From: Segatella albensis DSM 11370 = JCM 12258
Lineage (GTDB): Bacteria > Bacteroidota > Bacteroidia > Bacteroidales > Bacteroidaceae
Direction: 5' to 3'
Assembly (NCBI RefSeq): GCF_000426565.1
Contig: NZ_AUFP01000011.1
Coordinates: 1 to 64,000 of the forward strand
DNA: 64,000 nt
A program made the position numbers and the translations under genes. This document shows, piece after piece, positions 33,996 through 44,246 of the stretch (its first letter is position 1; each line of letters starts with the position of its first letter). The notes beneath the pieces were generated by a model. The model was given only the letters and a program-made list of their open reading frames with translations, had not been told where the DNA came from and did no database searches.

Positions 33996-36053
33996 TTATT
34001 TGAAGGGAAGTCGGAAAGTACATCCATTCTTCCAGTTACTACAACCATATGCCGTTTTCCCCTTGATAATCTTACCTTTTCCACATATCGGACAAACTTG
34101 TCCTATGATAGAATCATTAGGCTCTAGTTTAACGGTAGGACTATTTGAAGATTCCTTATCTTTAGAACTCTTCTTCCTAGTCTTCTTGGAAGTTTTCTTT
34201 TTTACTTTCAAATCCTCTTCGGAGAGAACTGTTACATGTCGATTGCTGTTGTCTGAAAGAACGTCTTTGACAATCTCGTTGATCTGAACTTTGAGTTCCG
34301 AGATAAACTGCGCAGGATCATAAGTACCATGCTCAATATCACGAAGTTTCTTCTCCCATATACCCGTCAGTTCACAACTTTTAAGGAGTTCCTCATGGAT
34401 AGTGTCTATGAGTTCGATACCTGTAGGTGTCGCAACGAGGTTCTTACGTTCTCTGCGGATATAGTGTCGCTTGAAAAGCGTCTCGATGATACCTGCTCTA
34501 GAAGAAGGACGTCCAATACCATTTTCTTTGAGAGCAGCACGAAGCGTTTCGTCTTCTACGAACTTTCCGGCTGTCTCCATGGCTCGTAATAATGTAGCCT
34601 CAGTATAGTATTTAGGAGGAGTTGTCTGTTTCTCAGTCAGCGTTGGCGTATGTTCTCCGCTTTCTCCCTTCGTGAAAGTAGGAAGAGTGCGCTCTTCGTC
34701 ACCTTTCTTATTATCTTCGTCATCATCTTGTTTCACCTCTTTTTGATAGATGACCCTCCATCCAGGTTCTAATATTTCCTTTCCACTGACTTTGAATTCG
34801 ATATCCTCTACTTTTCCTATTACTGTGGTTGTAGAGAATTTACAGTCAGGATAGAATACAGCGATAAATCTCTTTGCGATTAAGTCAAAGACGTTCTGCT
34901 CAATATTCGTAAGTCCAACGGGAGAAACTCCTGTCGGGATGATAGCATGGTGATCGGTTACTTTGCTTGTATCGAAAACCTTCTTGCTCTTGGTTAATTT
35001 CTTGCCAAGGGCAGCAAGATTCTTTATCGGTTCTAGATATATCGGTTGACTACCAATTTTAGTCTGACTTAATCCATTGAGGATGTTTGGGCATTTAGGA
35101 TAGATGTCGTCACTAAGATATTGTGTGTCAACACGAGGATAAGTGGTAACCTTCTTCTCATAAAGACTTTGAACCGTGTTCAAGGTCATCTCGGCAGAAT
35201 ATCCAAACTTCTTGTTGCATTCCACCTGTAATGATGTAAGGTCATAAAGATGAGGAGGTGCTTCGGAACCCTTCTTCTTCTGTACAGAAGTTACGCAGAA
35301 AGGTTTCCCCGCTATTGTCTCAAAAGCCTTTTCACCCTCTTCCTTGCTGGTAAATTTACCTTTTGTTGCAGTAAACTGGGTGTCACGATAGATCGTAGCA
35401 AGTACCCAATAAGGTTCTGGCTTAAAGTTGTCTATCTCCTTCTGTCTGTTTACGATAAGTGCAAGCGTAGGGGTCTGAACCCTTCCGATACTGAGGACCT
35501 GACGGTTCTGCCCATACTTGAGCGTATAGAGGCGTGTAGCATTCATGCCGAGAATCCAGTCACCGATAGCTCGGGATAGTCCTGCAAGGTAAAGAGATTG
35601 GTATTTGTCTTCTTCTTTTAGCTCTTGGAACCCTTGTTTGATAGCTTCATCAGTCATAGAGGAAATCCACAATCTCTTTACAGGACACTTTACCTGAGCT
35701 TTTTGCATGACCCATCTTTGAATAAGTTCACCTTCCTGTCCGGCATCACCACAGTTGATGATTTCGTCAGCTTGGGAATATAACTTTTCGATGATACCAA
35801 ATTGTCTCTTGATACCATCGTCATTAATCAGTTTGATGCCGAATCTTGGAGGAATCATGGGTAATGCCGCCAAACTCCAACGTTTCCACATTGGTGTGTA
35901 GTCGTCGGGCTCCTTTAATTCGCATAGATGACCAAAGGTCCAGGTCACCTGATACCCATTTCCTTCCATGTATCCATCATGCGAAGTTGTGGCTCCTAAA
36001 ATGCGGGCAATGTCTTTGGCTACGCTCGGTTTCTCAGCAATACATACTATCAT
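33996..36053 (-). CDS. topB: DNA topoisomerase III (type IA)
   Basis: A 685-residue type IA topoisomerase. MIVCIAEKPSVAKDIARILG begins the TOPRIM domain; INCGDAGQEGELIQRW holds its acidic residues; TTYPRVDTQYLSDD contains the catalytic Tyr. The C-terminus has a Lys-rich stretch and a zinc-finger-like CPICGKGKII...CSNWKNGC. It relaxes or decatenates DNA. It is the first gene of the minus-strand run leading into porE (26-base gap). The promoter box TAACTTTG lies only 5 bases before the ATG. Confidence 0.95.
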   Translation of the reverse strand: MIVCIAEKPSVAKDIARILGATTSHDGYMEGNGYQVTWTFGHLCELKEPDDYTPMWKRWSLAALPMIPPRFGIKLINDDGIKRQFGIIEKLYSQADEIINCGDAGQEGELIQRWVMQKAQVKCPVKRLWISSMTDEAIKQGFQELKEEDKYQSLYLAGLSRAIGDWILGMNATRLYTLKYGQNRQVLSIGRVQTPTLALIVNRQKEIDNFKPEPYWVLATIYRDTQFTATKGKFTSKEEGEKAFETIAGKPFCVTSVQKKKGSEAPPHLYDLTSLQVECNKKFGYSAEMTLNTVQSLYEKKVTTYPRVDTQYLSDDIYPKCPNILNGLSQTKIGSQPIYLEPIKNLAALGKKLTKSKKVFDTSKVTDHHAIIPTGVSPVGLTNIEQNVFDLIAKRFIAVFYPDCKFSTTTVIGKVEDIEFKVSGKEILEPGWRVIYQKEVKQDDDEDNKKGDEERTLPTFTKGESGEHTPTLTEKQTTPPKYYTEATLLRAMETAGKFVEDETLRAALKENGIGRPSSRAGIIETLFKRHYIRRERKNLVATPTGIELIDTIHEELLKSCELTGIWEKKLRDIEHGTYDPAQFISELKVQINEIVKDVLSDNSNRHVTVLSEEDLKVKKKTSKKTRKKSSKDKESSNSPTVKLEPNDSIIGQVCPICGKGKIIKGKTAYGCSNWKNGCTFRLPFK

Positions 36054-36058
36054 GAGGG

Positions 36059-36066
36059 CAAAGTTA
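36059..36066 (-). promoter_or_regulatory. -7 element close to topB start
   Basis: On the minus strand the bases read TAACTTTG, with 5 bases between it and the topB ATG, implying an almost leaderless mRNA. Confidence 0.5.
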
Positions 36067-36119
36067 CTAAAAAATAATAATTTATGTACTATTTAGCTTC
36101 TTTTTTCTTTTTTTATTAC

Positions 36120-36127
36120 TACCTTTG
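36120..36127 (+). promoter_or_regulatory. -7 promoter element of lutABC
   Basis: TACCTTTG, 34 bases before the ATG at 36162. It excludes the longer in-frame start at 36084. Confidence 0.65.
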
Positions 36128-36161
36128 GGAGCTAAATATTGTATTAAACCTCATGGTTAAA

Positions 36162-36899
36162 ATGAAAATAGGCTTATTTATCCCTTGTTATGTAGATGCT
36201 TTATTCCCGGAAGTAGGAATTGCTACTTATAAATTATTAAAGCATTTTAATTTGGATGTTTCTTATCCTGATAAGCAGACTTGTTGTGGACAGCCCATGG
36301 GAAATGCTGGCTTTGAGAATATGTCGGTGGAACTTGCAAAACGATTTGATGAGAAATTCAAGGACTTTGATTATGTGGTAGCGCCCTCTGTATCTTGTTC
36401 CGCTTATGTTCGCGTTAATTATCCAAATCTTCTTAAAGGACAGCACGAGTGTGTTACCTCAGAAAAAATTATGGATGTGGTAGAATTTATCCACGATGTA
36501 GTGAAACCGGATTCGCTTCCAGGTTCATTCCCTCATGTTGTGAGTGTACACAACAGTTGTCATGGCGTAAGGGAATTGAATTTGTCATCTCCATCGGAAC
36601 AAAATATAGCTCCTTTTAATAAGATTATCGATTTGCTTCAGTTGAAGGAAGGCATCACGATAAAAGAGCCAGAACGAAAAGACGAATGTTGCGGATTTGG
36701 CGGAATGTTTGCTGTGGAAGAACCTGATGTCTCAACACGTATGGGCATTGACAAGATCAACAGACATATTGCTACGGGCGCAGAATATATAACAGGACCT
36801 GATAGTAGTTGTCTGATGCACATGAAAGGTATTGCCAATCGACAGAAAAAAGATATTAAGTTTATTCATGTCGTTCAGATTTTGGCAGCAGGTCTATAA
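36162..36899 (+). CDS. lutA: L-lactate utilisation protein LutA, Fe-S oxidoreductase
   Basis: A 245-residue protein with two cysteine-rich (CCG) domains: TCCGQPMGNAGF near residue 40 and ECCGFGGMFAVEE near 180. These bind an iron-sulfur centre in LutA/YkgE. With LutB and LutC it oxidises L-lactate to pyruvate. I start at 36162 (MKIGLFIPCYVD), the family start; an ATG at 36153 would add three residues. It is first in lutABC, 20 bases before lutB. Confidence 0.9.
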   Translation: MKIGLFIPCYVDALFPEVGIATYKLLKHFNLDVSYPDKQTCCGQPMGNAGFENMSVELAKRFDEKFKDFDYVVAPSVSCSAYVRVNYPNLLKGQHECVTSEKIMDVVEFIHDVVKPDSLPGSFPHVVSVHNSCHGVRELNLSSPSEQNIAPFNKIIDLLQLKEGITIKEPERKDECCGFGGMFAVEEPDVSTRMGIDKINRHIATGAEYITGPDSSCLMHMKGIANRQKKDIKFIHVVQILAAGL

Positions 36900-36919
36900 A
36901 TTGATTTCTAAGTATAGTT

Positions 36920-38293
36920 ATGAGTACAAGTCATAGTAAAAAGTCGAAAGAAATCTTAAAGGATTTTGGGAAGATAACCCGACACGATCAAACCTTTTGG
37001 TCGGTACGTGTAAAAAGAGATATTGTGGCTAAGCAACTTCCCGAGTGGGAAGCACTTCGTCAGAAAGCTAGTGAGATCAAGCGGCACACGATTAGTCATC
37101 TCGCTGATTATCTAGAAGAGTTTTCTAAAAATTTAGAGAGTCGAGGTGTTATTGTTCATTGGGCTAAGGATGCTCAGGAGTTCAATGAGATCGTTTATGG
37201 GATCTTGGAATCGCACAAGGTAAGCAAGATGGTTAAGTCGAAATCTATGCTTACTGAGGAATGTGAGATGAACAAGTATCTCATGGAGCGTGGTATTGAT
37301 GTTGTAGAAACCGACTTAGGTGAGCGTATCATCCAGTTGTTGAATGCTAAACCTGCACATATTGTTATGCCTGCCATCCATATCACTAGAGAAGAGGTTG
37401 GTAAACTATTTGAAGAGAAAGGTATCTCTAAGGAAATAGGTAATTATGATCCGACATATCTTACACGTTGTGCCCGTCATCATTTGCGCGACCAGTTTAT
37501 GGACGCTCAGGCAGGTCTGACGGGATGTAACTTTGGTGTTGCAAAGACAGGTGATATTGTAGTATGTACGAATGAGGGTAATGCAGATATGACTACCTCA
37601 ATGCCAAAGTTACATATCGTAGCAATGGGTCTTGAGAAGTTGATACCTGACTATGATAGTTTGGCTGTTTTCCAGCGTCTTCTCAGTAGATGTGGTACAG
37701 GACAGCCGACAACAACATTTACTTCCCATTTCCGTCAGGCACGTCCAGGTGCAGAAATGCACGTTGTCTTATTGGATAATGGGCGTAGCGATATCATAGC
37801 CAATCAGGAGCATTGGGAAACATTAAAGTGTATCCGTTGTGGTGCATGTATGAATACATGTCCAGTGTATCGACGCTCTACAGGTTATAGCTATAGTTAT
37901 TTCATTCCAGGTCCTATTGGTGTTAATTTAGGTATGCTTCATGACGAGAAGAAGCATAGCGGAAATGTAAGTGCATGTTCACTTTGTTTGAGTTGTGATT
38001 TTGTTTGCCCTGTTCATGTGAATCCTGGAAGTCAGATTTATTCATGGCGTCAGCAATTGGATAAGATCGGTACGGCAAATCCAGTGAAGAAATTCATGTC
38101 GAGAGGTATGAAGGTGTTATATGAACATTATCCTCTTTATGATACGGGATTAAAGTTCGCACCTCTTATTAATAAGTTACCATGGGCTATTGTTGGTAAT
38201 CCAAAGCTCAATCCTTGGTGTGTGGGACATGATACCCCTAAATTTGCAAAAGAATCATTCCATGAGTTATGGAAGAAAGGTAAAGTAAAGTAA
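36920..38293 (+). CDS. lutB: L-lactate utilisation protein LutB, Fe-S protein
   Basis: A 457-residue protein. Residues 60-290 form a LUD domain (ITREEVGKLFEEKGIS, GCNFGVAKTGDIVVCTNEGN), followed by two 4Fe-4S sites, CIRCGACMNTCPVYRR and CSLCLSCDFVCPVHVNPG, and a DUF3390-like tail. It carries electrons in the LutABC lactate dehydrogenase. Downstream lutC begins 2 bases after its stop. Confidence 0.95.
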   Translation: MSTSHSKKSKEILKDFGKITRHDQTFWSVRVKRDIVAKQLPEWEALRQKASEIKRHTISHLADYLEEFSKNLESRGVIVHWAKDAQEFNEIVYGILESHKVSKMVKSKSMLTEECEMNKYLMERGIDVVETDLGERIIQLLNAKPAHIVMPAIHITREEVGKLFEEKGISKEIGNYDPTYLTRCARHHLRDQFMDAQAGLTGCNFGVAKTGDIVVCTNEGNADMTTSMPKLHIVAMGLEKLIPDYDSLAVFQRLLSRCGTGQPTTTFTSHFRQARPGAEMHVVLLDNGRSDIIANQEHWETLKCIRCGACMNTCPVYRRSTGYSYSYFIPGPIGVNLGMLHDEKKHSGNVSACSLCLSCDFVCPVHVNPGSQIYSWRQQLDKIGTANPVKKFMSRGMKVLYEHYPLYDTGLKFAPLINKLPWAIVGNPKLNPWCVGHDTPKFAKESFHELWKKGKVK

Positions 38294-38295
38294 TT

Positions 38296-38877
38296 ATGAA
38301 GAAAGAACAATTATTTGCCAAACTTCGTGCAAATACTCATGTACAGTTTGACATGCCTGATATACAAATGGATGCCATTCAATACGAAGACACTTTGAAG
38401 CAGTTTGAAACAATTACTCAGTCTGTAGGTGGTAAAGTATTGGAGGTAGAAAAGGGAGCAGACCTGAATGCTCTGATAAAGAAGAGCTATCCAGATGCAA
38501 AGATTATAGCAAGTAATGTTCCCGGAATTCTTGCACAAAGAAATCCGGATACCGTTGCTGAGGCTCAGGAACTGAATGGTACCGACGTTGGTGTTGTTCG
38601 TGGAGGTCTCGGCGTGGCAGAGAATGCCTGTGTATGGATACCACAGACCATGAAAGAGAAAGCTGTTTGTTTTATCTCTGAAAATCTTGTTATTCTTCTC
38701 AATAAGAGAGATATCGTCAATAATATGCACGAGGCATATAAACGAATAGAGATGGATCCAAAATATAATTTTGGAACCTTTATTAGTGGCCCAAGCAAGA
38801 CTGCAGATATAGAACAAGCTTTGGTGATGGGAGCGCAAGCTGCCAGAGATGTAACGGTGTTCCTTTTAGACGAATAA
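38296..38877 (+). CDS. lutC: L-lactate utilisation protein LutC
   Basis: A 193-residue LUD-domain protein, the third part of the lactate oxidation complex. The conserved GVVRGGLGVAENACVWIP and FGTFISGPSKTADIEQALVMG, ending in a Gly-Ala-x-x-Ala helix, are typical of LutC/YkgG. It ends 5 bases before the converging aminotransferase gene, with a hairpin at 38882-38906. Confidence 0.95.
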   Translation: MKKEQLFAKLRANTHVQFDMPDIQMDAIQYEDTLKQFETITQSVGGKVLEVEKGADLNALIKKSYPDAKIIASNVPGILAQRNPDTVAEAQELNGTDVGVVRGGLGVAENACVWIPQTMKEKAVCFISENLVILLNKRDIVNNMHEAYKRIEMDPKYNFGTFISGPSKTADIEQALVMGAQAARDVTVFLLDE

Positions 38878-38881
38878 TATG

Positions 38882-38906
38882 ATCAACCGATATGGAATCG
38901 GTTGAT
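38882..38906. terminator. hairpin between converging lutC and aminotransferase genes
   Basis: ATCAACCGAT and ATCGGTTGAT form a perfect 10-bp stem over a 5-base loop, partly inside the 3' end of the aminotransferase gene. No T run follows, so efficiency is uncertain. Confidence 0.45.
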
Positions 38907-39998
38907 AACGTTTACGATATACTTAGCATCCTCTGTCGTCATGGTTTGATTGCATGGGATGCTAAGTTCTGTTTGATGAATTTGTTCTGTTATCGGTAAA
39001 TCGAGATTTGCCAATTCTTTATAGCAATTCTGCTTATGTGGCGGAATAGGATAATGAATCATAGTCTCAACACCATTTTCTTCCAGATATTTTTTCAATT
39101 CATCGCGTTTGTCACAGAATATAGGAAAGATGTGATAAACATTATCAGCTATAGGATCGAATGATAGAGAAATATTTGGGTTGCAGATATGTTCTATATA
39201 ATAGTTAGCAATCTTCCTTCTATAATTGTTCTCCTTATCCAGATATTTGAGTTTCATATTTAGAACAGCAGCTTGTATCTCATCAAGTCGACTGTTTTTT
39301 CCTTTGAAAGGGAAAACATATTTCTTATTGCTTCCATAGTTGCCCAAGGCTCTGATCATATCAGCCAGTTTCTTATCGTTTGTGGTTATAGCTCCAGCAT
39401 CACCCAATGCTCCCAGATTTTTCCCGGGGTAAAAGCTATGGGCAGAAGCATCTCCTAAGTTACCGGTTCTTTTATCATAATATGTACAGCCCTGTGCCTG
39501 CGCATTATCTTCGATGAGCAACAGATTGTGTTTCTTGCATAATTCAGCAATAGGTTCACTCATAGCACATCGTCCATACAGATGTACCAATAAAATAGCT
39601 TTTGTTTTTTTCGTTATCGCTTTTTCTGCCAAGAAATCATCAAGTTCGAGCGAAGAATAATAAGGGTCGACGAGAACAGGTTTGAGATGATTCTCGGTGA
39701 TGGAAAGTATAGATGCGATATAAGTATTTGCAGGAACGATAACTTCGTCATCATCCTTTAGCCGTCCCAATTCTTTATATGCTCTGAAGATAAGAGTCAG
39801 AGCATCAAGGCCATTGCCACATCCGACACAATAGGCAGAACCAATATAACGGGCATAGTTGTTTTCAAATTTAGAAACCATCTTTCCCCGAATATACCAA
39901 CCCTCGTCTATTGTTTGAGAAACAGTTTTATGTATTTCTCCACGATGCATTGCCGTTATCTTTTTGAGCGGTAAATAAGGAATTTTATATTTCTTCAT
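38883..39998 (-). CDS. DegT/DnrJ/EryC1/StrS sugar aminotransferase
   Basis: A 371-residue PLP enzyme. [28 protein letters not shown] (PLP-binding Asp) and [17 protein letters not shown] (PLP lysine) are the family segments. Placed with an FdtA/QdtA-type isomerase and RfbB, it probably aminates C3 of a dTDP-3-oxo-6-deoxyhexose, as FdtB/QdtB do, giving an amino sugar for lipopolysaccharide or another surface glycan. It is the last gene of the operon, 8 bases behind the acyltransferase gene. Confidence 0.85.
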   Translation of the reverse strand: MKKYKIPYLPLKKITAMHRGEIHKTVSQTIDEGWYIRGKMVSKFENNYARYIGSAYCVGCGNGLDALTLIFRAYKELGRLKDDDEVIVPANTYIASILSITENHLKPVLVDPYYSSLELDDFLAEKAITKKTKAILLVHLYGRCAMSEPIAELCKKHNLLLIEDNAQAQGCTYYDKRTGNLGDASAHSFYPGKNLGALGDAGAITTNDKKLADMIRALGNYGSNKKYVFPFKGKNSRLDEIQAAVLNMKLKYLDKENNYRRKIANYYIEHICNPNISLSFDPIADNVYHIFPIFCDKRDELKKYLEENGVETMIHYPIPPHKQNCYKELANLDLPITEQIHQTELSIPCNQTMTTEDAKYIVNVINRFHIG

Positions 39999-40006
39999 AT
40001 CTCATC

Positions 40007-40945
40007 TTATAATGTATATTCGTACCAATCGTAGCATACACCCCTTCCACCAAATCCTTCTTTCTGAAAGATTAAGTTTCTGTTTAGTGCACGACCGTCT
40101 CCGTCTGATGACTTTCCGAAGTCAAAGTATTGCCAATCTTTATAAACCTCATTCAGGAGATAATCGATAATGATGTCGATAGCCCCGAGCATCTTTCCTT
40201 CTTTTGAGGCAGATATATATTGGGTATGCACCACCTGAGGAGTTTCGTAGATAAGTACTCCACCTATAGGTCTTGTTTCTTGATAGGCCAAATACAGTTT
40301 GATATTCTGTGGAAATCTGGATTGCAGAAGTTGTATTTCTCGAAGAGAATGTACAGGAACAGCATGATATTTCTCATGAAGGTTCTGAGAGAGAATCTTC
40401 CAGAATGTTTCCAAATCCTCGCTCTCTTCGACCCTAATATGATGATGTCGTGCTTTTCTAAGCCCTGATTTTCTGGATTCAGTCCACTTGATTCTGTTTT
40501 CCATCATGATGGTAGAAGATATATGTCTCTCGATGATGCGTGCGTTGCATATATTGATGAGCGCATACAAGTCCTCTTCTGCTGGAATGCGATGATAGAT
40601 CCAAGGAATGGCTTTATAGATGACCTTATCAAAACCATTCTTTTTAAGAAATTCATTTATAGCGGTAAAAATATCGCAGACATTAGCAGTCGTAACACTC
40701 ATACTTGTGATAAGTCCACCATAAGTTAATCCAGCATGAGTCCATAACGTATGCTCTTCTCTATTTGCAGGAAGAAGAGCCACAACCCTCTGTTTGTGAA
40801 GAACGAGAAGAGAATAATCAGAGAATCGGTCTTCATGGTAATCCATGTAGTTACGATAAAACAGGAAAGTTCCTTGTTTCGAAATATCAACGAAATGGTT
40901 CCAGGTTTCTTCAAACTCTTTACGATATCTTTTTATTTCGAACAT
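40007..40945 (-). CDS. FemAB/GNAT-like N-acyltransferase
   Basis: A 312-residue protein whose second half (residues 150-300: SGLRKARHHHIRVEESEDLE, KLYLAYQETRPIGGVLIYE, YFDFGKSSDGD) has the GNAT fold of the Acetyltransf_6/FemAB group. It overlaps the isomerase gene by 13 bases and precedes the aminotransferase, so it probably acylates the amino group of the new amino sugar. The classical Fdt and Qdt pathways use a left-handed beta-helix acetyltransferase at this step; none is present here. The acyl donor is unknown. Confidence 0.7.
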   Translation of the reverse strand: MFEIKRYRKEFEETWNHFVDISKQGTFLFYRNYMDYHEDRFSDYSLLVLHKQRVVALLPANREEHTLWTHAGLTYGGLITSMSVTTANVCDIFTAINEFLKKNGFDKVIYKAIPWIYHRIPAEEDLYALINICNARIIERHISSTIMMENRIKWTESRKSGLRKARHHHIRVEESEDLETFWKILSQNLHEKYHAVPVHSLREIQLLQSRFPQNIKLYLAYQETRPIGGVLIYETPQVVHTQYISASKEGKMLGAIDIIIDYLLNEVYKDWQYFDFGKSSDGDGRALNRNLIFQKEGFGGRGVCYDWYEYTL

Positions 40946-41340
40946 TCCAGATATTTTATATATTCTTGATAATCTCTGATATAATCATCTTCGGAAAATT
41001 CATCTTCGGCTAAAACCAAGCAGACTGCTCCACTGGAGAAGTCCTCTAAAGTTCGCCAAATCCCTCTGTCAACGATTAATCCTTGGTCGGGATGATTGAG
41101 AAGATAGGTTTCTTCATCTTTTCCATTGTTGAGTATTACGGAGAAAGAACCACTTATGGCCACCAACATCTCCCTACAATGTTTGTGAGCATGCCCTCCA
41201 CGGTAAGAACCACTAGGAATATCATACGTCCAATATACCCTTTTGATATTGAAGGGAACATTCTTATATTGTTCCGCGACGGTAAGGTTACCGCGCGGAT
41301 CAACAATCTTAGGTAGGGTTATTAATTTCCCTAATTTCAT
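40933..41340 (-). CDS. dTDP-4-oxo-6-deoxyglucose 3,4-ketoisomerase (FdtA/QdtA type)
   Basis: A 135-residue cupin. VDPRGNLTVAEQYKNVPF, the His pair in YRGGHAHKHCREMLVAISG, and LIVDRGIWRTLEDFS are the signature of WxcM-like/FdtA/QdtA sugar ketoisomerases. It moves the keto group from C4 to C3 of the RfbB product before transamination. FdtA and QdtA give galacto- or gluco-configured products; I cannot tell which. Its ATG overlaps the purT stop (TAATG), and its end overlaps the acyltransferase gene by 13 bases, showing tight coupling. Confidence 0.85.
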   Translation of the reverse strand: MKLGKLITLPKIVDPRGNLTVAEQYKNVPFNIKRVYWTYDIPSGSYRGGHAHKHCREMLVAISGSFSVILNNGKDEETYLLNHPDQGLIVDRGIWRTLEDFSSGAVCLVLAEDEFSEDDYIRDYQEYIKYLECSK

Positions 41341-42521
41341 TATTTCTTCATATAAGGATCTGTTCCCAATACAGTTTTGGCAAGGCGCTTGGCCTTATCA
41401 CGAAGAGCATTAATATCGCTTCCAATCTCATCATAGCAAACGACCACACCCATACGGCGTCCGATATGTGCCTCAGGCTTTCCGAAAATTCTTACGCGAG
41501 CATGGTCTTCCTTACATACTTCCTCCAGATGATAGTCGAGAGGCTCTTTGGATTCTACAGGAGAAAGTATTACGGCAGAACATCCGTTATGTTCGAGATG
41601 AATGGCAGGAATGTTGAGACCCAATACAGCACGTAGGTGCAGTTCGAATTCGCTCATATTCGTAGAATGGCTCAATGTAACCATTCCTGTGTCATGAGGT
41701 CGTGGACTCAACTCAGAGAATATGACTTCTCCTTTCTTAGTGAGGAAGAACTCTACCCCCCAGATGCCATAACCCGTTAAAGCCTTAGTAACCTCGTCAG
41801 CCATATGTTCCGCAGCCTTCAAAGCCTCCTCGGAAATCCGATAAGGTTGCCAGCTTTCACGATAGTCTCCACCTTTTTGAATATGTCCGATAGGAGGACA
41901 GAAAAGGGTAGGGCCATTCTTTTGAGTCACCGTGAGAAGAGTAAACTCACTCTCAAAGTCGATGAATTCCTCGATGATAACCTCTTTTACGTCACCACGA
42001 GCCCCTTCCATAGCATTTTCGAAAGCCTCTTTCAGTTCATCATCGTTATGAACATAACTTTGGCCATGTCCGGATGAAGACATCAAAGGCTTTACAACGC
42101 ATGGAAAACCGATTTCGTCAGCAGCATTCTTGAACTCATCAAAGGTCTTAGCGTAGAAATATTTTGCTGTTCTTAGGCCCAGTTCTTTCGCAGCGAGGTC
42201 ACGGATAGCACGGCGATTCATTGTATAGTTCACCGCACGTGCAGAAGGAACCACCTGAATACCTTCCTTCTCGAAATCGAACAACCGTTCTGTTCTGATA
42301 GCCTCAATTTCTGGGACGATGATGTCAGGACGGTGCTTTTCAACGATTCGTGCCAGTTCGTCGCCGTTCAGCATGTTAATAACTTCACATTCATCGGCAA
42401 CCTGCATGGCAGGTGCTTTAGGATAGTGGTCGCAAGCGATAACATATACCCCTGCACGCTTGGCCGCGATTGTGAATTCCTTGCCCAGTTCTCCTGAGCC
42501 TAACAACATAATTTTTTTCAT
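41340..42521 (-). CDS. purT: formate-dependent phosphoribosylglycinamide formyltransferase
   Basis: A 393-residue ATP-grasp enzyme of purine synthesis (GAR + formate + ATP to FGAR). [66 protein letters not shown] and [14 protein letters not shown] are family segments. The length matches E. coli PurT. Its position inside a dTDP-sugar operon, with a TAATG overlap to the isomerase gene, is unexpected for a purine gene. Confidence 0.95.
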   Translation of the reverse strand: MKKIMLLGSGELGKEFTIAAKRAGVYVIACDHYPKAPAMQVADECEVINMLNGDELARIVEKHRPDIIVPEIEAIRTERLFDFEKEGIQVVPSARAVNYTMNRRAIRDLAAKELGLRTAKYFYAKTFDEFKNAADEIGFPCVVKPLMSSSGHGQSYVHNDDELKEAFENAMEGARGDVKEVIIEEFIDFESEFTLLTVTQKNGPTLFCPPIGHIQKGGDYRESWQPYRISEEALKAAEHMADEVTKALTGYGIWGVEFFLTKKGEVIFSELSPRPHDTGMVTLSHSTNMSEFELHLRAVLGLNIPAIHLEHNGCSAVILSPVESKEPLDYHLEEVCKEDHARVRIFGKPEAHIGRRMGVVVCYDEIGSDINALRDKAKRLAKTVLGTDPYMKK

Positions 42522-42550
42522 AATGTCTTTTAGTGTTATTTTGTTGTATC

Positions 42551-43717
42551 TTAGAGTGTTCGTCCGTGACGATCTTCACCATACATGATATCGTAATATT
42601 TTTGATAATCACCAGATGTAACCTCTTCTATCCATTGTTGGTTTTCCAGATTCCATTTGATGGTCTTGACGATACCGTCAGCGAATTTTGTTTCAGGATA
42701 CCAACCCAGTTCATCTTTTATCTTCGTTGGGTCGATAGCATACCGCTGATCATGTCCAAGTCGGTCAGCCACATGAGTTATCAAGTCATCATTGATCCAA
42801 CTGATATCGATATCACCATTGGCATCTTTAACCTGTTTTTTAAGAACGTTTCTAAGTTCCTTATCATTTTCCATCATGTCATGGATAGTCTTGATGGTAA
42901 GTTTCACGATGTCGATGTTCTTCATCTCATTATGTCCACCCACATTGTAAACCTCGCCTTCGCGACCCTCGCGTACTACCATATCAATAGCCTTACAATG
43001 GTCTTCTACATACAACCAATCTCGTACGTTGAGACCTTCTCCGTAAACAGGAAGTTTCTTGCCCTCCAAGATGTTATTGATCATTAAAGGAATAAGTTTC
43101 TCTGGGAAATGGTAAGGACCATAATTGTTAGAACATCTTGTAATTGTTACAGGCATATGGTAAGTGTCTCGATAAGCCATGACAATCATGTCAGCGCTGG
43201 TCTTGCTGGCAGAATAAGGACTATGTGGACAAAGAGGAGTCTTCTCCGTGAAATATCCTTCTGCACCGAGCGAGCCATACACCTCATCGGTAGAAACCTG
43301 ATGATAGCGTTTCCCGGTCTTCCATGTAGGATATCCGTTCTCATCCTTTCCGGTAATCCAGGCTCTGCGTGCAGCATCCATAAGATTCTGCGTGCCCAGG
43401 ATATTTACAGAAAGGAACAATTGAGGATCTTCGATGGATCTGTCAACATGGCTTTCAGCAGCAAAGTTGACAACATAGTCGATGTCATTTTCAGCAAACA
43501 GTTGGTCAGCGAGTTTTCTGTCTCTGATATCACCTTTTACGAAGAAGCAACGCTTATTGTCGATATCATCCTTAATCGTTCCCAAGTTTCCGGCATAAGT
43601 CAATGCATCAAGAACGATAATTTTGATATCTTCATTTTTATATTTTTTGTTGAGAAGATACTTGATATAGTTTGAACCGATGAAGCCTGCAGCTCCAGTT
43701 ACTAGATATGTTTTCAT
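42551..43717 (-). CDS. rfbB: dTDP-glucose 4,6-dehydratase
   Basis: A 388-residue extended SDR enzyme converting dTDP-glucose to dTDP-4-oxo-6-deoxyglucose. NAD site [22 protein letters not shown], catalytic YSASK and [17 protein letters not shown] are all present. It supplies the substrate for the isomerase and aminotransferase downstream; rfbA, rfbC and rfbD are not in the window. It lies 29 bases before purT in the same operon. Confidence 0.95.
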   Translation of the reverse strand: MKTYLVTGAAGFIGSNYIKYLLNKKYKNEDIKIIVLDALTYAGNLGTIKDDIDNKRCFFVKGDIRDRKLADQLFAENDIDYVVNFAAESHVDRSIEDPQLFLSVNILGTQNLMDAARRAWITGKDENGYPTWKTGKRYHQVSTDEVYGSLGAEGYFTEKTPLCPHSPYSASKTSADMIVMAYRDTYHMPVTITRCSNNYGPYHFPEKLIPLMINNILEGKKLPVYGEGLNVRDWLYVEDHCKAIDMVVREGREGEVYNVGGHNEMKNIDIVKLTIKTIHDMMENDKELRNVLKKQVKDANGDIDISWINDDLITHVADRLGHDQRYAIDPTKIKDELGWYPETKFADGIVKTIKWNLENQQWIEEVTSGDYQKYYDIMYGEDRHGRTL

Positions 43718-43736
43718 ATTTCGTTATTTGATTATT

Positions 43737-44246
43737 CTATAATACAGAATTGTTTTTTCCTAATTTAATAATTTCGAGGTCTTCAAATTTGTTACCGTCA
43801 ATGGTCAACCTCACTACAGTTCTTTCCAGTTGCCAGCCTTGATGTCCGGCTGCTCCCGGATTGATATGTAACAAGTGGAGGTCACGGTCGTTCATGACTT
43901 TGAGAATATGAGAATGTCCACTGATGAACAAGTCAGGTGCGGAACCGATAATCTGACTTTTCACAGAAGGATCATATTTGCCCGGATATCCTCCGATATG
44001 TTTTATCATCACGTTGACATTCTCGCATTTGAATCTGAGGAGCTCCGGATATCTGCATCTTAAATCTGTACCGTCGCAGTTTCCATAAACGGCACGGAAT
44101 TTAGGTTTCATCTCCTCAAACTTGTCTGCAACATATGTGGAGCCGATATCTCCCGCATGCCAAATCTCGTCGCATTCGTTCAGATAATATTCATATTTCT
44201 CATCCCAAAAGCCATGGGTGTCGCTGATAATTCCAATCTTCTTCAT
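43737..44246 (-). CDS. YfcE/MJ0936-type metallophosphoesterase
   Basis: A 169-residue calcineurin-like phosphoesterase: GIISDTHGFWD (Asp, His), HAGDIGS, YGNCDGTD and SGHSHI, HINPGAAG supply the two-metal site. Members cleave phosphodiesters; the substrate is unknown. The start ATG overlaps the preceding gene's stop by 4 bases. It is in the operon between the cytidylate-kinase-like gene and rfbB. Confidence 0.85.
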   Translation of the reverse strand: MKKIGIISDTHGFWDEKYEYYLNECDEIWHAGDIGSTYVADKFEEMKPKFRAVYGNCDGTDLRCRYPELLRFKCENVNVMIKHIGGYPGKYDPSVKSQIIGSAPDLFISGHSHILKVMNDRDLHLLHINPGAAGHQGWQLERTVVRLTIDGNKFEDLEIIKLGKNNSVL

